Source: Geosiphon pyriformis (taxonomy: Eukaryota > Glomeromycota > Glomeromycetes > Archaeosporales > Geosiphonaceae). From it: a stretch of DNA of 64,000 nt. The position numbers and the translations under genes were made by a program. Position 1 is the stretch's first letter. The number at the start of each line of letters is the position of its first letter. Below, piece after piece: positions 12,701 through 23,665 of this stretch. Location of the stretch: positions 272,939-336,938 of the forward strand of contig JAAOMT010000197.1 in the NCBI GenBank assembly GCA_016748015.1, in the 5' to 3' direction. Below the pieces are notes generated by a model that worked only from the letters and a program-made list of their open reading frames with translations, was not told the origin of the DNA and searched no databases.

Positions 12701-15087
12701 TGAGATAGTAAATAATTATTTATTGATATTTGGGTGTGGAAGAGTTGCTTAGATCTAATCTAAACTAAAAGGTCTTGGGAATTCTAATAATTATGATTTG
12801 TGAGTTTAATTGACTTTGAGAGTCCTACTAACTCTGGAAATCTAATTTTCTAGTTTCTGATACTACTGCTATATATACATAAATTTTATTGTATAAGATT
12901 TCTTGAATTCCTCAATTCTTTAACCAAGAATCCTGGAATTTCTGGAATCTTGCAATTCCTTTGAGAAGAATTCTGAAATTCTGGAATCCTGCAATTCCTT
13001 ATACAAAAATCCTGAAATTCTTGGAATTTTGCAATTTCTCTAAGAGGAATCCTGGAATTCCACTTTTATTATGTTTATTCTAATTGGCTAATTTATGTAT
13101 TAATATTTAATTCCTATATTCTATAAGTAATATTGCACTGCTATTTGGGTATCTTTTTGTCTTCTGAAGATTTGTTGAAACTTAGTATGGCTAAGGCTTA
13201 TTTGAATGTTCAATTTTTTGTCAATCTAGTTTTAAGGCAGACAATCTCAGATAAACAGTTTGCATATTTGGTGTCTGCAGTTCTTCATCTGATCATAAGT
13301 TATAAGACTTAATTTAATTTCATTCTTATTGGTGTGTGTAATAAATAAGATGCTCTTATTTGCAAAGGCTTGAAGTCTAAGTCTGGTCTGCCTCTTAATT
13401 TTTCCAATGACATGATCTATCATTCTTCTTTGTATAGTTTGAAAATGTTTGAACAAGTTCAGGTTGAGAGCAAATTGGCCTCAGTTGTTTTCTTTGCAAA
13501 TTCAGTTGGTATTTTAGGCAAGTTATTTTCTCATAAGTCACATAATTTTTAGGTTTTCAACTGGCATTCACTTCATTCTTTACAGTTCTTAGCTCGTGTA
13601 AGTATTAACTTTTCAAATAACTTTCTGGCAGATATAATGCACATATTTTCTGGATATGATTTGTTTTTAGACAACTTTCTGGTCAGTGTTTTCTGTCTTC
13701 AGGATGGGACTTCTATGTCTTTTGTTCTTAGTAAGTTGACTTATTTTAAGTGTGTTTCTTTACTTCGACATTATAGTATTGCTTTTATGGACCAGCTGTG
13801 TGACTGAAGTAGTACTGTTTTTGAATAGAAAACTTTTAAATGGTGGAAATAATTGGACTTCTGTGGTTCTGTTCTTATTTGGTTTGAACTTTCTGTTCAA
13901 TTTCTTGGTTGTGTTACTATTCTCTCTATTAATTCTTTACTTTTAGATAATCATGGTTCTTCAGATATTTTGTGGTCTTATGAGTTTAATATCATCAAAA
14001 ACAATTTACTGTATGTTAATGCAGGTTATCTTTCTGTTTATATGGATGGATTTTTGAGTGACTTAAGAACTTTCGGTATAAAGGCTGGTGCAGCTGTTTT
14101 TTTTAAGAATGTTAATTTGAGTTTGGATGTGCAGATTTCTGGTCTGTTGTCTTCTATCATGATAGAACTATAAGCTATTGCTTTAGCTCTTAAGTGTATT
14201 CTCTCTTCTCATTCTGTAGACCTGTTTATAAACAGCCAAGCTGCTTTGAATACATGTAGATCAGATTTGAAATCAATTTATCCAGATTTCAGAAATTGGT
14301 GTTGAATTGAATGTTGTCACATTATAAACACTATTTGTTACAAGAATTTAGATGTCAGTTGACATAAGATTAAGAGTCACTTTGGCATTTATGACAATGA
14401 GTGTGCTAATATGTTTGCCAAAGCAGCTGCTGTTTCCAATTGGCACCTACTTTATTTAATTAGTGAAAGTTATTTTAGGGCTGGTAGTGTTGTAGTTTCT
14501 GATAATTCTAAATATTTTGTTCGAGAGGTTTTTTAGTCTGTTAATCATGCATGTTAGAAAACTGGTTTTGGTTCTTGAATGGTTGCAAATAATATGCATG
14601 TAGAAATTGATTGGTTTAGGTTGTCTTTGGTGTGGCATTATAATTCACACTTGGCAGCTGGTTTTACTAGTAAATGGACTGCTGGTTTTCAAACATATTT
14701 CATAAAAGCTCTCCATTATCAGTTTTTTGTTGCTGTGTATAAAAAATTATATAATAAGTATTATCCCAGTGTGGTTTGCTTGTTCTATAGTAATGTTGAA
14801 GTATCTGACCATGTTTTTTTCTGTCTATTTGATGCTGCTGATCATGCTTAGTTGTTGAATACTTATGTGTTTGTTTCTGTCTCGCATTCTGGGATAATAT
14901 CTGATTGGTATATGTTAAGCACTATGCTTTTATGGAAAAAAATGGCCTGATTCCATATAATGGTTCCATTCCTATTCCAGTATCAGGTTTTCTTTTAATG
15001 CTTTCAGCTGGCATAGTTAAATTATTGGGTATAGCTAAAGCAGCGAGTGTGGATTTCGGATTTCATAAATCTTGTTTGTTTTTTTAG
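9704..15087 (+). pseudogene. LINE copy 1 ORF2 (endonuclease, reverse transcriptase, RNase H), inactivated and interrupted
   Basis: ORF2 starts at ATG 9704 (NNFVWKIAMCNVHNIN). The endonuclease region 9704-10450 keeps TETKLR but has GGNFNEN where other copies have GGDFNE, and NTNY where others have DTDH: metal-binding and catalytic positions changed by G-to-A and C-to-T. The reverse transcriptase (about 11190-12190) has AFVND in place of AFVDD. The reading then breaks at 12197 and resumes at about 13137 with YLGIF, exactly across the inserted LTR. The C-terminal half covers about 13137-15087, including an RNase H-like part near 14030-14430 and the terminal domain MEKNGLIPYNGS...SAGIVKLLGIAKA. 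Premature TGA, TAG and TAA codons occur throughout. Confidence 0.8.
12198..13132 (-). mobile_element. Solo LTR (Ty3/gypsy family), inserted in LINE copy 1 ORF2
   Basis: About 935 bp matching, in reverse orientation, the LTRs of the complete gypsy element at 28114-38305. It begins TATTACAG, runs through the AACTTGGTGCT and CTATCAATAGCCATGATCAA blocks, an inverted TATA region (TATATATACAT, about 12870-12880), an array of GGAATTCCAGGATT-like repeats (about 12900-13065) and ends ATTGGCTAA...TATAAGTAATA. The LINE frame on both sides joins once it is removed. The flanking bases are tcac and gcac with a 2-nt offset, so the target duplication is imperfect. Confidence 0.88.
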
Positions 15088-15391
15088 ATATAGGGAACAC
15101 AGTCTTTGTTTATATAGGTGCCTAATATTGTTCTGATTAGCCTAAATGGCTAGTTACGTATGGAAAATGCATGATTTACACCTAGTTTAAATTATTTGTA
15201 TGATGTATTATATTAGGTAGTGTTTGGATTTCACTCATTAAATGTTAAAAAAAAAATTAATATAATTATTATTTATATGTTTTTAAGTTTTATTAGTTAA
15301 AGTTTTAATATTATGCTTGAAATTTTTTTTAAATATGTAATTATAAATAATTTTCATTTAAAAACTATTTAAAAAAACAATACAAATTTAT

Positions 15392-16196
15392 TATTACAAG
15401 TGATTATTTAGAGTGTTAAAACAAATAATAAATCTATAACTTAGTACTTAATAGTTGTGTAATTTCTAAAGATTTTGAAGTTTGAAATTTTTGGTTAAGT
15501 TTTTTGTATAATAAACAGAGATTCAATTGATGGTTTTTTGTATAATAAACAGAGATTCAATTGATGGTTTTTTTTTTGTAAATTTTTTTCTTTAGTATAA
15601 TGGCCAGTTTATTTTAACAGTTGTGTCCTTCTGATAAGCTATTCTTAAGTTTCTATCCTTGTTTTTAGGTCTTTTACCAAGCTATCTTTGATGTTAAATA
15701 CTTAACACTTAATCTTTTTTATTAATTAATAAACAACAAAAAAATAAAAAAAAATAAAAAATTAATATTCTATTAATAACCATAATTAAGAACTATTAAT
15801 TCAATATGATTAAATATTAAATTCTATTAACATGGAGTATTAATAGTGTAAAATAAATTAATATTTCTTTAATCAAATAATAATAATATGAATTTGGATA
15901 ATAATAAATATTTTATTAATATAAGTATAATTTTACTTTAAGTTATAAAAAATTATTTTTTAAAAAAAAAAATATTGTTATTTTAAACTAAATTGTCTTC
16001 TTTTCAATACTTTTTCTGCTTTTAATACTCTTACTATATATACATAATTTATGTTATACAAGATTTTTTAAAATTTTTTAATTCTTTTAAAAAAAATTCT
16101 GAAATTCTGAAATCCTGTAATTCTTCTTTTTACTATGCTTATTTTTGATTGGCTATTTTATTTACTTATTATAATTCTTAATTTTTATAAATAAAA
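15392..16196 (-). mobile_element. Solo LTR (same gypsy family), reverse orientation
   Basis: About 805 bp similar to the 12198-13132 LTR: the TATTACAAGTGATTATTT start, AACTTAGTACTT, the ACTATTAATTCAATATGATTAA block, an inverted TATA (TATATATACAT) and an end at GATTGGCTATTTTA...TATAAATAAAA. It is more AT-drifted. Flanking tetranucleotides ttat and ctat are compatible with a decayed 4-bp target duplication. Confidence 0.78.
15499..15566. repeat. Perfect 34-bp tandem duplication inside an LTR
   Basis: Two identical 34-bp units (GTTTTTTGTATAATAAACAG... ending ATTGATG) lie head to tail at 15499-15532 and 15533-15566. The other LTR copies have a single unit, so this is a local duplication. Confidence 0.9.
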
Positions 16197-16282
16197 CTAT
16201 TTTTTTTTTATAAAACTTATTTTATGTAAAAATTTTAGTTTTTTTTTTAAATATTATGTAATTTTAGTTATTATTTATATGT

Positions 16283-17253
16283 TGTTATTCAAAAAAATTA
16301 AGAGTATTATATATATTTAAAGAAATAGCCAATTAGAAACAAGTGTAATAACAGAAAAATTTCAGAATTTCTCTAAAAGAATTGCAGAATTTCAGAATCT
16401 CAAAATTCTTGGTAAAGAATTGCAAGATTCCAGAATTTCAGAATTCCAAAATTTTATTGAAAAAATAGCAGAATTCCAGAAATTTTGTATAATACAAAAT
16501 ATGTATATATAATAATAATGTTAAAAGCAAGAAAAGTATTTAAAATTCAGTTCAGTTTCAGTTTAAAATCTTTTTTCTTAACTATTGATTAACTCTCATT
16601 TCACAGATAGTAATATCAACTAAAGTGAACTCACTAAAAATATTCAATAAATATATTTATTATTATTTAATCTATGTTATTGTTATTTAATTGAAAATCT
16701 TTATCATTCATTTATTATCAACATTTCATATTAATAATATTCAACACTTTATGTTAATAATATCTAATACTTAACCATATTGAAACAATAGTTCTTGATC
16801 ATAGTTATTGATAAGATACTAATTCTTATTTTTTTTTCTTATTTTTTTTATTTTCTTTTTATTTTCTTTTATTTCTTTGTTGTTTGTTGTTTATTAATTG
16901 ATTTAAGAAATTAAGCACTAATTAATTGATATCATGATTAGCTTAGTAAAAGACCCAAAATAAGAGTATAGAATTTATAAATTAACAGATAGCTTATCAG
17001 AAGAGCACAACTACCAGAATAAACCAGCCATCATGCTAAAGAAAGAAATTTGACAGAATAATTATTTCAGGAAGCTACTGAAATCAACCATCAAATCTTT
17101 GTTTATTATACAAAAGACTCTAACCCAAAACTTTCAGATACAAAAACCTTCTAATTACCAAAATTTTTAGATATTACCAATATTATCAAGCTATTGAATA
17201 CTAAGTTATGGATTTGTTATTTATATCAACACCTCAAATAATTATCTGTAACA
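16283..17253 (+). mobile_element. Solo LTR (same gypsy family), forward orientation
   Basis: About 971 bp running TGTTATTC ... TCTGTAACA. It contains AATAGCCAATTAGAAAC, a TTCAGAATTTC-rich repeat array (about 16355-16490), the TATA region TATGTATATATAATAA and the late block AGACCCAAAATAAG...CACCTCAAATAATTATCTGTAACA. Flanks atgt and aagt differ by one base, compatible with a mutated 4-bp target duplication. It lies head-to-head with the 15392-16196 LTR. Confidence 0.82.
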
Positions 17254-19262
17254 AAGTTTTTAAACTTTATTAATTTAAAAAACAAAAAATTTTTTCAAGT
17301 TAAAAATATTTTTAAGTATATAAATAATATTAAAATTATTACAAATTTAAATCTATGTATTATAAAAGTATTTTTAAGATATTTACATATAAAATTTTTG
17401 CATAATTATTTTATATATATTGTAATATTAAGCTTTAAAAAATAAATAATTATATTTAAAAACTTATAATTATATTAAATTTATTTATTAAATAATGATT
17501 GAATTATACTTATTAAGTTAATAAATTTAATACAAATATATTTTATTGGCTTAATTGTTAAAAATACTTTAGAAAAAAATAGAAAAATTTGGCTGGTGTT
17601 TTAAAATATATGTAAAGCTTATGATTTTGTGAGCTAATCACATTTGAAAAACAGTTTAAAACAAGTAAAAATGTGTGAAAAATTTATTATTTTTTTGGTT
17701 ATATTTATAATAGTTATATAAACATAATTATAACAGATTTTAATTTGTCTAAAAACTACAAAGTCCATAATAAGCTAGATCAAAATAAAATTTTTTTACC
17801 ACTTTTATGAAGAATTTTTATGACTCTTTTTGTGTAAAATAAAAAAATAAAAATTGCTGTTTGAATATTATATAAATTTCAGATTTATTGTTAAAACAAA
17901 CAAAATTAAATTTAATACTAGTTTGATTTTTTATTTGATTGCTGGTGTTTTTGTAAATAACACAATTTGGATTAATAATTGCTATACAATAACACAAAAA
18001 ATTTTAAACATTGGTAGTGAATTTTTTAATATTATAGATATTTTAATAAATACAGACAAAACAGTAGTAATTCTAATCAATTCAAAAGCTAACAATATTT
18101 TTTTAAGTTAAGTGAATCTCTTATTTTGATTGCAAAAACAGATGAAGCTCATTGGTATTTGAATATTTTTATGTTAACCAAAAGTTTTTTTGATCTAAGT
18201 TTAAAAAAAGCAAATTTAGATATAAAGTTTTTTTTATTTATGGTTGTGTACAAAATTATATTAAACAAATAATTTGCATACTTGGTCTTGGCTGTTTTGC
18301 AGCTTATTGTAAGTTACAAAACTTAATTCAGCTTTGTTATTAAGAGTATATATAAGAAGTAAGATTACCAAATTAGAAAAAAATTAAAGTCTAAAACTAA
18401 TTTGCCCAAGAATTTATCTAATAAAACTGTGTATTATTTATTTTTGTATAATTTAAAGTCTTTTAATTAGGTCTAAACAAAAGAAAAAATAGCATTAATA
18501 ATAAATTTTGCTAATGCTAATGATATTTTTGGTTGGCTTTTTAAATACAGATTATTGGATTTACAAATCTTAGATTGGATTTCTTGAAATCTTTTTTAAT
18601 TTTTTATTAAATTAAAAATTAATTTAATGAACAACTTTTTGGTTGGTATTATTAAAACTTTTTACACAATGGTGTATTCATAACCAATAGTCTACTCAAT
18701 GCTTTTTGTCTTAAACATGGCATTTTTGTTTTAAATATTCTGGATTAAACAAAATATTTTTGGATTTTTAAGTCTCTAAAACGTTTTGGCATTGTTTTTG
18801 CAAACCAGTTTTTGAATAACTATAAATAATACTTTACTTGAAAAAATTTTTGTCAATAGAAATGGTTGGATCTCAAAAGTCTAGTTTTTTTTTAATTTAT
18901 GCAAATTTTGGCTTTTGTAAAGAATAGTAATTTAGGTTAAAGTTTTTTATTTGTTTTAATACAATTTTTTGAAATAAATATGGTTAATATATGTAGTTTT
19001 TATGTTATTTATTTTAGTCTAAAAAATATATTTTTGTTTAAGATTTTAATTTACATTAATAATTTTATTAAAAACTTTGGCTTTTTTAATATTTGTAATA
19101 ATATAGCTGCTTACTTTTTTATTTAAATTTACATATAAAAATTGAGATTTATGGATTATTGTTTTTAATCTTGGCTAAAATACAAACTATTGTTTTGGCT
19201 CTTAAATGTATTTCAGCTTTCTCTGAAGTCAAGATTTTTTCTAACAGCCAGACTGTTTTAGA

Positions 19263-20214
19263 TGTTATTAATCATAAAAAAATACAAAAAAAAAAGCTAA
19301 AAAAACATATAAGAAAATGAACCAATAGAAAAATAGTATTTAATATATAAGTACAATGTCAAAAAACTATAATATATTGTTAGTGAATTATGGCATACTG
19401 TTTAGCAATGTGAACAATATTAATAAATTATGGCACATTGTTCAGCAATATAAGCAATGTTAGTAAATTAGAGCATACTGTTTAACAATATGAATATTGT
19501 CAATAAATTAAGGCATATTGCTCAGAAAAATATAAGATCTTGTAGAACAAAAAAATATGTATATATAATAAGAAGATTAAAAGCAAAAAGAACAAAATTT
19601 ATCTTAAAATTAATACCCATAATTAATTAATTATCTCATATCTCTCTCTTTAAAAGATAGTTTTCTATAACTTAAAGCAGAATCAACAGATTAATAAAAT
19701 ATTAATTACTACTTAAATCCATATTATTATTACTTAATTAAGAAATATTAATTATCTTCACTCTATCAATATTTCATGTTAATAAAATCTAATACTTGAT
19801 CACACTAAAACAATAGCTCTTGATCATGGCTATTAATGGAATACTAATTTTTTATTTTTTTTTATTTTTTTTTTGTTGTTTTGTTGATTTACTAACTGAT
19901 TAAAAGAATTAAGCATTAAGTAATTTGACATTAAGAATAGCCTGGTAAAAGACCCAAAAATAAGGATAAGAAACTTGGAAATTAAGAATAACTTACCAGA
20001 AAAGCACAACTGCCAAAATAAGCTAACCACTATGCTAAAAAAAAATTTGATAGAATAACTATTTTGAGAGGCTACTGAAACAACCATTGAATTTTTGTTT
20101 ATTATACAAAAAACTCTATCAAAATCTTTAAAAATTACCAATACAATCCAGTTATTAAGCACCAAATTACAGATTTGTTATTTATACTAACACCTCAAAT
20201 AATCACCTATAACA
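19263..20214 (+). mobile_element. Divergent solo LTR inserted in LINE copy 3
   Basis: About 952 bp starting TGTTATTAATCATAAAA and ending CACCTATAACA. Downstream of the TATA region (ATATGTATATATAATAAG, about 19555) it matches the family (AACTTACCAGAAAAGCAC, CTCAAATAATCACC). Upstream, the usual GGAATTCC array is replaced by four 40-bp tandem repeats. The LINE RNase H frame breaks at 19262 and resumes at 20215. No clear target duplication remains. Confidence 0.78.
19381..19540. repeat. Four 40-bp tandem repeats in the U3 of the divergent LTR
   Basis: Units start at 19381, 19421, 19461 and 19501. Each begins TAGTGAATTATGGCATACTG or a close variant and contains a GTTCAGCAATAT-like centre. The period is exactly 40 bp; the last unit is imperfect. 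Confidence 0.88.
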
Positions 20215-20959
20215 ATATATATCAAGCTAAATTAGACTTGACAACACCTAATTTTTACAATAAATATTAAGTTAAATACTGCCAGATTAGTAACTTGATT
20301 AGAAACAAAAATATTTTTGTTTATTAAGTCAAGATAAAAAGTTATTCTGGTGTGTTGAATAATAAATATGCTAATAAGTTAGCAAATTAAACTATATTTT
20401 TAAAGCTAATGCTTTTAGTAAATATTAAAAAAAAATTTTATTGATATTTAATAATATTCACCATTTTGTTAGAATTGTAAATAATACTTTAAAGTGCTTT
20501 CAATAAGAAATTAGACTGGATGTTAATGTTATAAATCTTTTATATATTGGTATTATTAATTGGAAGCATATTGCTTTGGTTTAGCATCCTAATTTTTATA
20601 TAACTGAATATATAAACAAATCTATTACTGATTTGTATACATATTTAATAAAAATTTTGTACAAAAAATTACTAATAACAGTTAAAAAACATTTATATAA
20701 TTATAATTATCTAAGTATATTATATATATATTATAATAAGGTAAAATTTTCAGATCATAGTTTTATTTATAGTTTGAATTTGTCTGCTTGTTAAGAGCTA
20801 TTTAATAAATATTCTGATATTTGAAAGTAATTAATTAATATAAATTTGGCTTTATTGTTAATTCTTTAATTATTAGCTTTAAATGCTTTTAATATTAGTC
20901 TGTATATAATTTTATGTAGAAAATTAACTAGTAGAAACTAAAACATTTTTTAAAAATAC

Positions 20960-21726
20960 TATTACTTATAAAAAAATAGCCAATAAAAAATTGGCATAGT
21001 AAAAAGAAAAATTTTAGAATTTTTCTTAAAAAATTTTAAGATTTTTTTTAAGGAATTGAAAAATTTTAAAAATTTTATATAACAAAAATTATGTATATAT
21101 AGCAATAGTATCAAAAATAAAAAAAGTAGTTAATTAAATTTAAACAGATATTTAGATAAATAATTATTAAAAATACTTTTCTCTTTACCAATAATTACTA
21201 TTATCTAAAGTAAAATTATATTAAATAAAATTACTTAATTTAATTATTTGCTTTATGTTATTATACATTGATTAAAATACTTACTAATTATATTTTATTA
21301 GCAACTAATATTAATAATATCTGATATTTAACTATGCTAAAACAATAGTTCTTAATTATAGCTATTGACAAAATATTAATTTTTATTGTTTTTTCTTAAT
21401 TTTTTTATTTTTTTTTATTTTTTTTTGTTGTTCATTAATTAATTAAGGAATAAGTACTAAAATATTAATATTAAGAATAATTTGGTAAAAAATCTATAGA
21501 ACAAGAATAGAAAACTTAAGAATAGTTTATCAAAAAAACATAACTGTCAGATTAAACTGGCTATTATACTAAAGACAGAAATTAGGAAAAAACTATTAAT
21601 TAAATTTCTGTTTATTATATAAAAAACTTAATTAAATCCTTTAAAAATTACTATTATTAGCAGTTATTAAACATTAAGTTATAAGTTTATTATTTATTTC
21701 AATACTTCAAATAATAATTTGTAATA
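20960..21726 (+). mobile_element. Solo LTR inserted in LINE copy 3, with 4-bp target duplication ATAC
   Basis: About 767 bp starting TATTACTTATAAAAAAATAG and ending AATAATAATTTGTAATA. It contains AATAGCCAATAAAAAA, the TATA region TTATGTATATATAGCAATAG (about 21088-21107) and the ACAATAGTTCTTAATTATAG block. The bases directly outside are ATAC on both sides (20956-20959 and 21727-21730): a clean 4-bp duplication, the size expected for Ty3/gypsy integrases. Internal element sequence was lost by LTR-LTR recombination (inference). Confidence 0.85.
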
Positions 21727-22150
21727 ATACTAAGCTTGTTACACTCAAAATAGTTGAGTTTATTCAAAGATTGATTGTTGAATACAGAAAAAAGATATAA
21801 TTATCTAACTTAAAACTTCAGGTTAAAATAAATCATAAAGGTTTGTTGAATAAAAATAGTTTTATGTTTAATATTGTTTATAGTTTTTTTGCTAAGATGT
21901 TAAATAGTATTATTTGTTTACTAAAGATTAATAAAAATTATGCTATTAGTTTTAAATTATGAATTTGTTATTTGTTTTTTGTTAATGTAATTAAGAAAGT
22001 TTTAATTAACATAATTACATAGTATTGTTTTAATTGACCAAGTAGTTAATTATATATAACAAGCATATAAATTATACTTAATTTAAAACTCTAAATAGTT
22101 GTATTGTATTAGGTAGTAATTGAGTTTTACTTAAAATAAATAAATAAAAA

Positions 22151-22730
22151 AATATATTTTTTATTATATATAAAATAATAAACAATATTTTTAAAAGTTA
22201 TTATTATTTTAATATTTATTAATTAAGTACTTAAAATAGTTTTTAAAAACCAAAAACCAAATTTAATATATTATAAAATAAAACTTGTTAAATTATTATT
22301 AAAAAAATTATTAAAAAAAAGTAATATATATTAATTTTAATATTTTAAACTAATTTATTAATTAAAGTTTTAAATTTATTTATAAAAAAACAATATAATT
22401 ATTTAAAATACTATTATATTTTTTTTATATTTAATGAGTAAAATTCATTATTATAATATATTATATTTTTAAAATAACAAAATTTTTAATATTTATTAAT
22501 TATAAAAAAATTAAATTTAAATTATTAACTTTTTTATAAAATTAAACAGATAATTTTTTAACTTGTATTATTAAAAATTTTATTAATAAAAAGCTTAATT
22601 TAATAAGTATTATATTATTTAATATTATTTAATATTAGTAATTTAAAACAAATTTTTTAAGTACAAGCTTAAATTTTGAATAAAAAATTATTTTATATTG
22701 TTTTAAATTTTTTTTTTATTATATTTTATG
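22151..22730. other. AT-rich spacer
   Basis: No gene or readable repeat. A/T homopolymer-rich DNA between two LINE 3' ends. Confidence 0.6.
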
Positions 22731-23205
22731 AGTGAAGTCCAAATACTACCTAGAGCTACACATCAAGGAAATGATCTATACTAGGTGTGAATCATGCATT
22801 GTCTACACATAACCAGCCACTCGGGCCAATCAGAACAACACTACTCAGATATACAAACTGAAACTAAACTGTCTACACCAGAAAAAAATAAACATGGTTT
22901 ATGAAAACTGAAATGAACACCTACAGTCTCAGTGATGCCAAGCAGCTTGACAACACCAGCAGAAAATCCCGAAACCAGACCAGAGACTGAAACAGATGTT
23001 GAACCATCCAATGGAATCAACTTGGCCTTCTCTATATAAGCACAATGCTTAGCACAAACCATCCAAACATCATCCTTAAAGGCAAGACCAAGAGAATGCA
23101 CAAACTTAACCACCTCCAATCCTGCAATTTTGGGATCACGGAACACAGAAACAGCCTCGCAAAACCAATCATTAAACACAAAACCCTTGCAAAAAGCCAT
23201 TTATA
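22731..23205 (-). mobile_element. 5'-truncated LINE copy (C-terminal end and 3' UTR only)
   Basis: The minus-strand frame 23200-22841 reads the terminal ORF2 domain without a stop: MAFCKGFVFNDWFCEAV, WMVCAKHCAYIEK, LIPLDGSTSVSVSGLVSG and SAGVVKLLGITE. The 3' UTR follows (TAACCAGCC to GGTAGTATTTGGACTTCACTC on the minus strand). Upstream of the frame the sequence is plain AT-rich DNA, so the copy is truncated, a usual result of incomplete target-primed reverse transcription. The open frame and moderate GC suggest a younger insertion than copy 3. Confidence 0.82.
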
Positions 23206-23555
23206 TTTAAGCTATTTAGTTTTAAATTAAGTAATTTATTCTTTATTTTTAAAATACAAAAAATAATATTTTTATTAACTTTAAGTTTTTATTGTTTTTA
23301 ATTTAATTAACATATTAAGTTTAAGTTTTTTATTATTATAAACATAAATACAAAAAACTTGTTTTTAAACTTTAATATAAATAGTTTTTTTAAAAAATAT
23401 TTTTAATATTATTTTTATAATTTAAAACAAAAAAACAAAATTTTTTTTATATTTATTTATAATTTAATTAATTTTTAATCTAATTTATTAATAAAAATTA
23501 GATATATAAAAAAGCTTATAATATTTAAATTTTTTTTTTTTATTACTTTTAATAA
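23206..23555. other. AT-rich spacer
   Basis: No coding or repeat signal between the truncated LINE and the 3' end of LINE copy 2. Confidence 0.55.
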
Positions 23556-23665
23556 ATAAGGCCCAAATGTCACCTAGTGTAATACATCAAACTAAGTGAT
23601 ATAAACTAGGTGCAAATCATGCACTTTTTACATGTAACCAGCCATTCAGACAAATCAAAGCAATA

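Larger units (their letters stand above)
7700..15255 (+). mobile_element. LINE copy 1, non-LTR retrotransposon, decayed, split by a solo LTR
   Basis: Two-ORF LINE. ORF1 carries a CCHC-like knuckle; ORF2 carries, in order, an APE-type endonuclease, a reverse transcriptase with an FVDD-type box, and an RNase H-like tail ending in a conserved C-terminal domain. The 3' UTR ends with ATTAGGTAGTGTTTGGATTT, CACTCATTAAATG and an A-rich tail near 15250. The same tail is recognisable at the ends of the other copies. ORF2 is interrupted at 12198-13132 by a reverse-oriented solo LTR. Without it the element is about 6.6 kb. Many stops and frameshifts show it is dead. Confidence 0.88.
17540..22150 (+). mobile_element. 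LINE copy 3, strongly decayed, split by two solo LTRs
   Basis: Only the reverse transcriptase-to-3'-end part of ORF2 is readable: the ALEKN-like region near 17570, AGVFVNNTIWINN at about 17940-17980 (the FVDD box with both Asp changed to Asn), VVILINSKA, then the domain corresponding to YLGIFLSSEG (about 18150), the RNase H piece FSNSQTVLD up to 19262, a resumption at 20215 (KLDLTTPNF, later SGVLNNKYANKLAN) and the 3' UTR at 21727-22150 (TTGTATTAGGTAGTAATTGAG). The two gaps are precisely LTR insertions. AT drift is heavier than in copies 1, 2 and 4, which implies greater age. The 5' half is absent or unrecognisable. Confidence 0.75.

Noticed and set aside
19381-19540. CRISPR-like array
   Set aside because: The whole 40-bp unit repeats without unique spacers, and it lies in the U3 region of an LTR in a eukaryotic genome.
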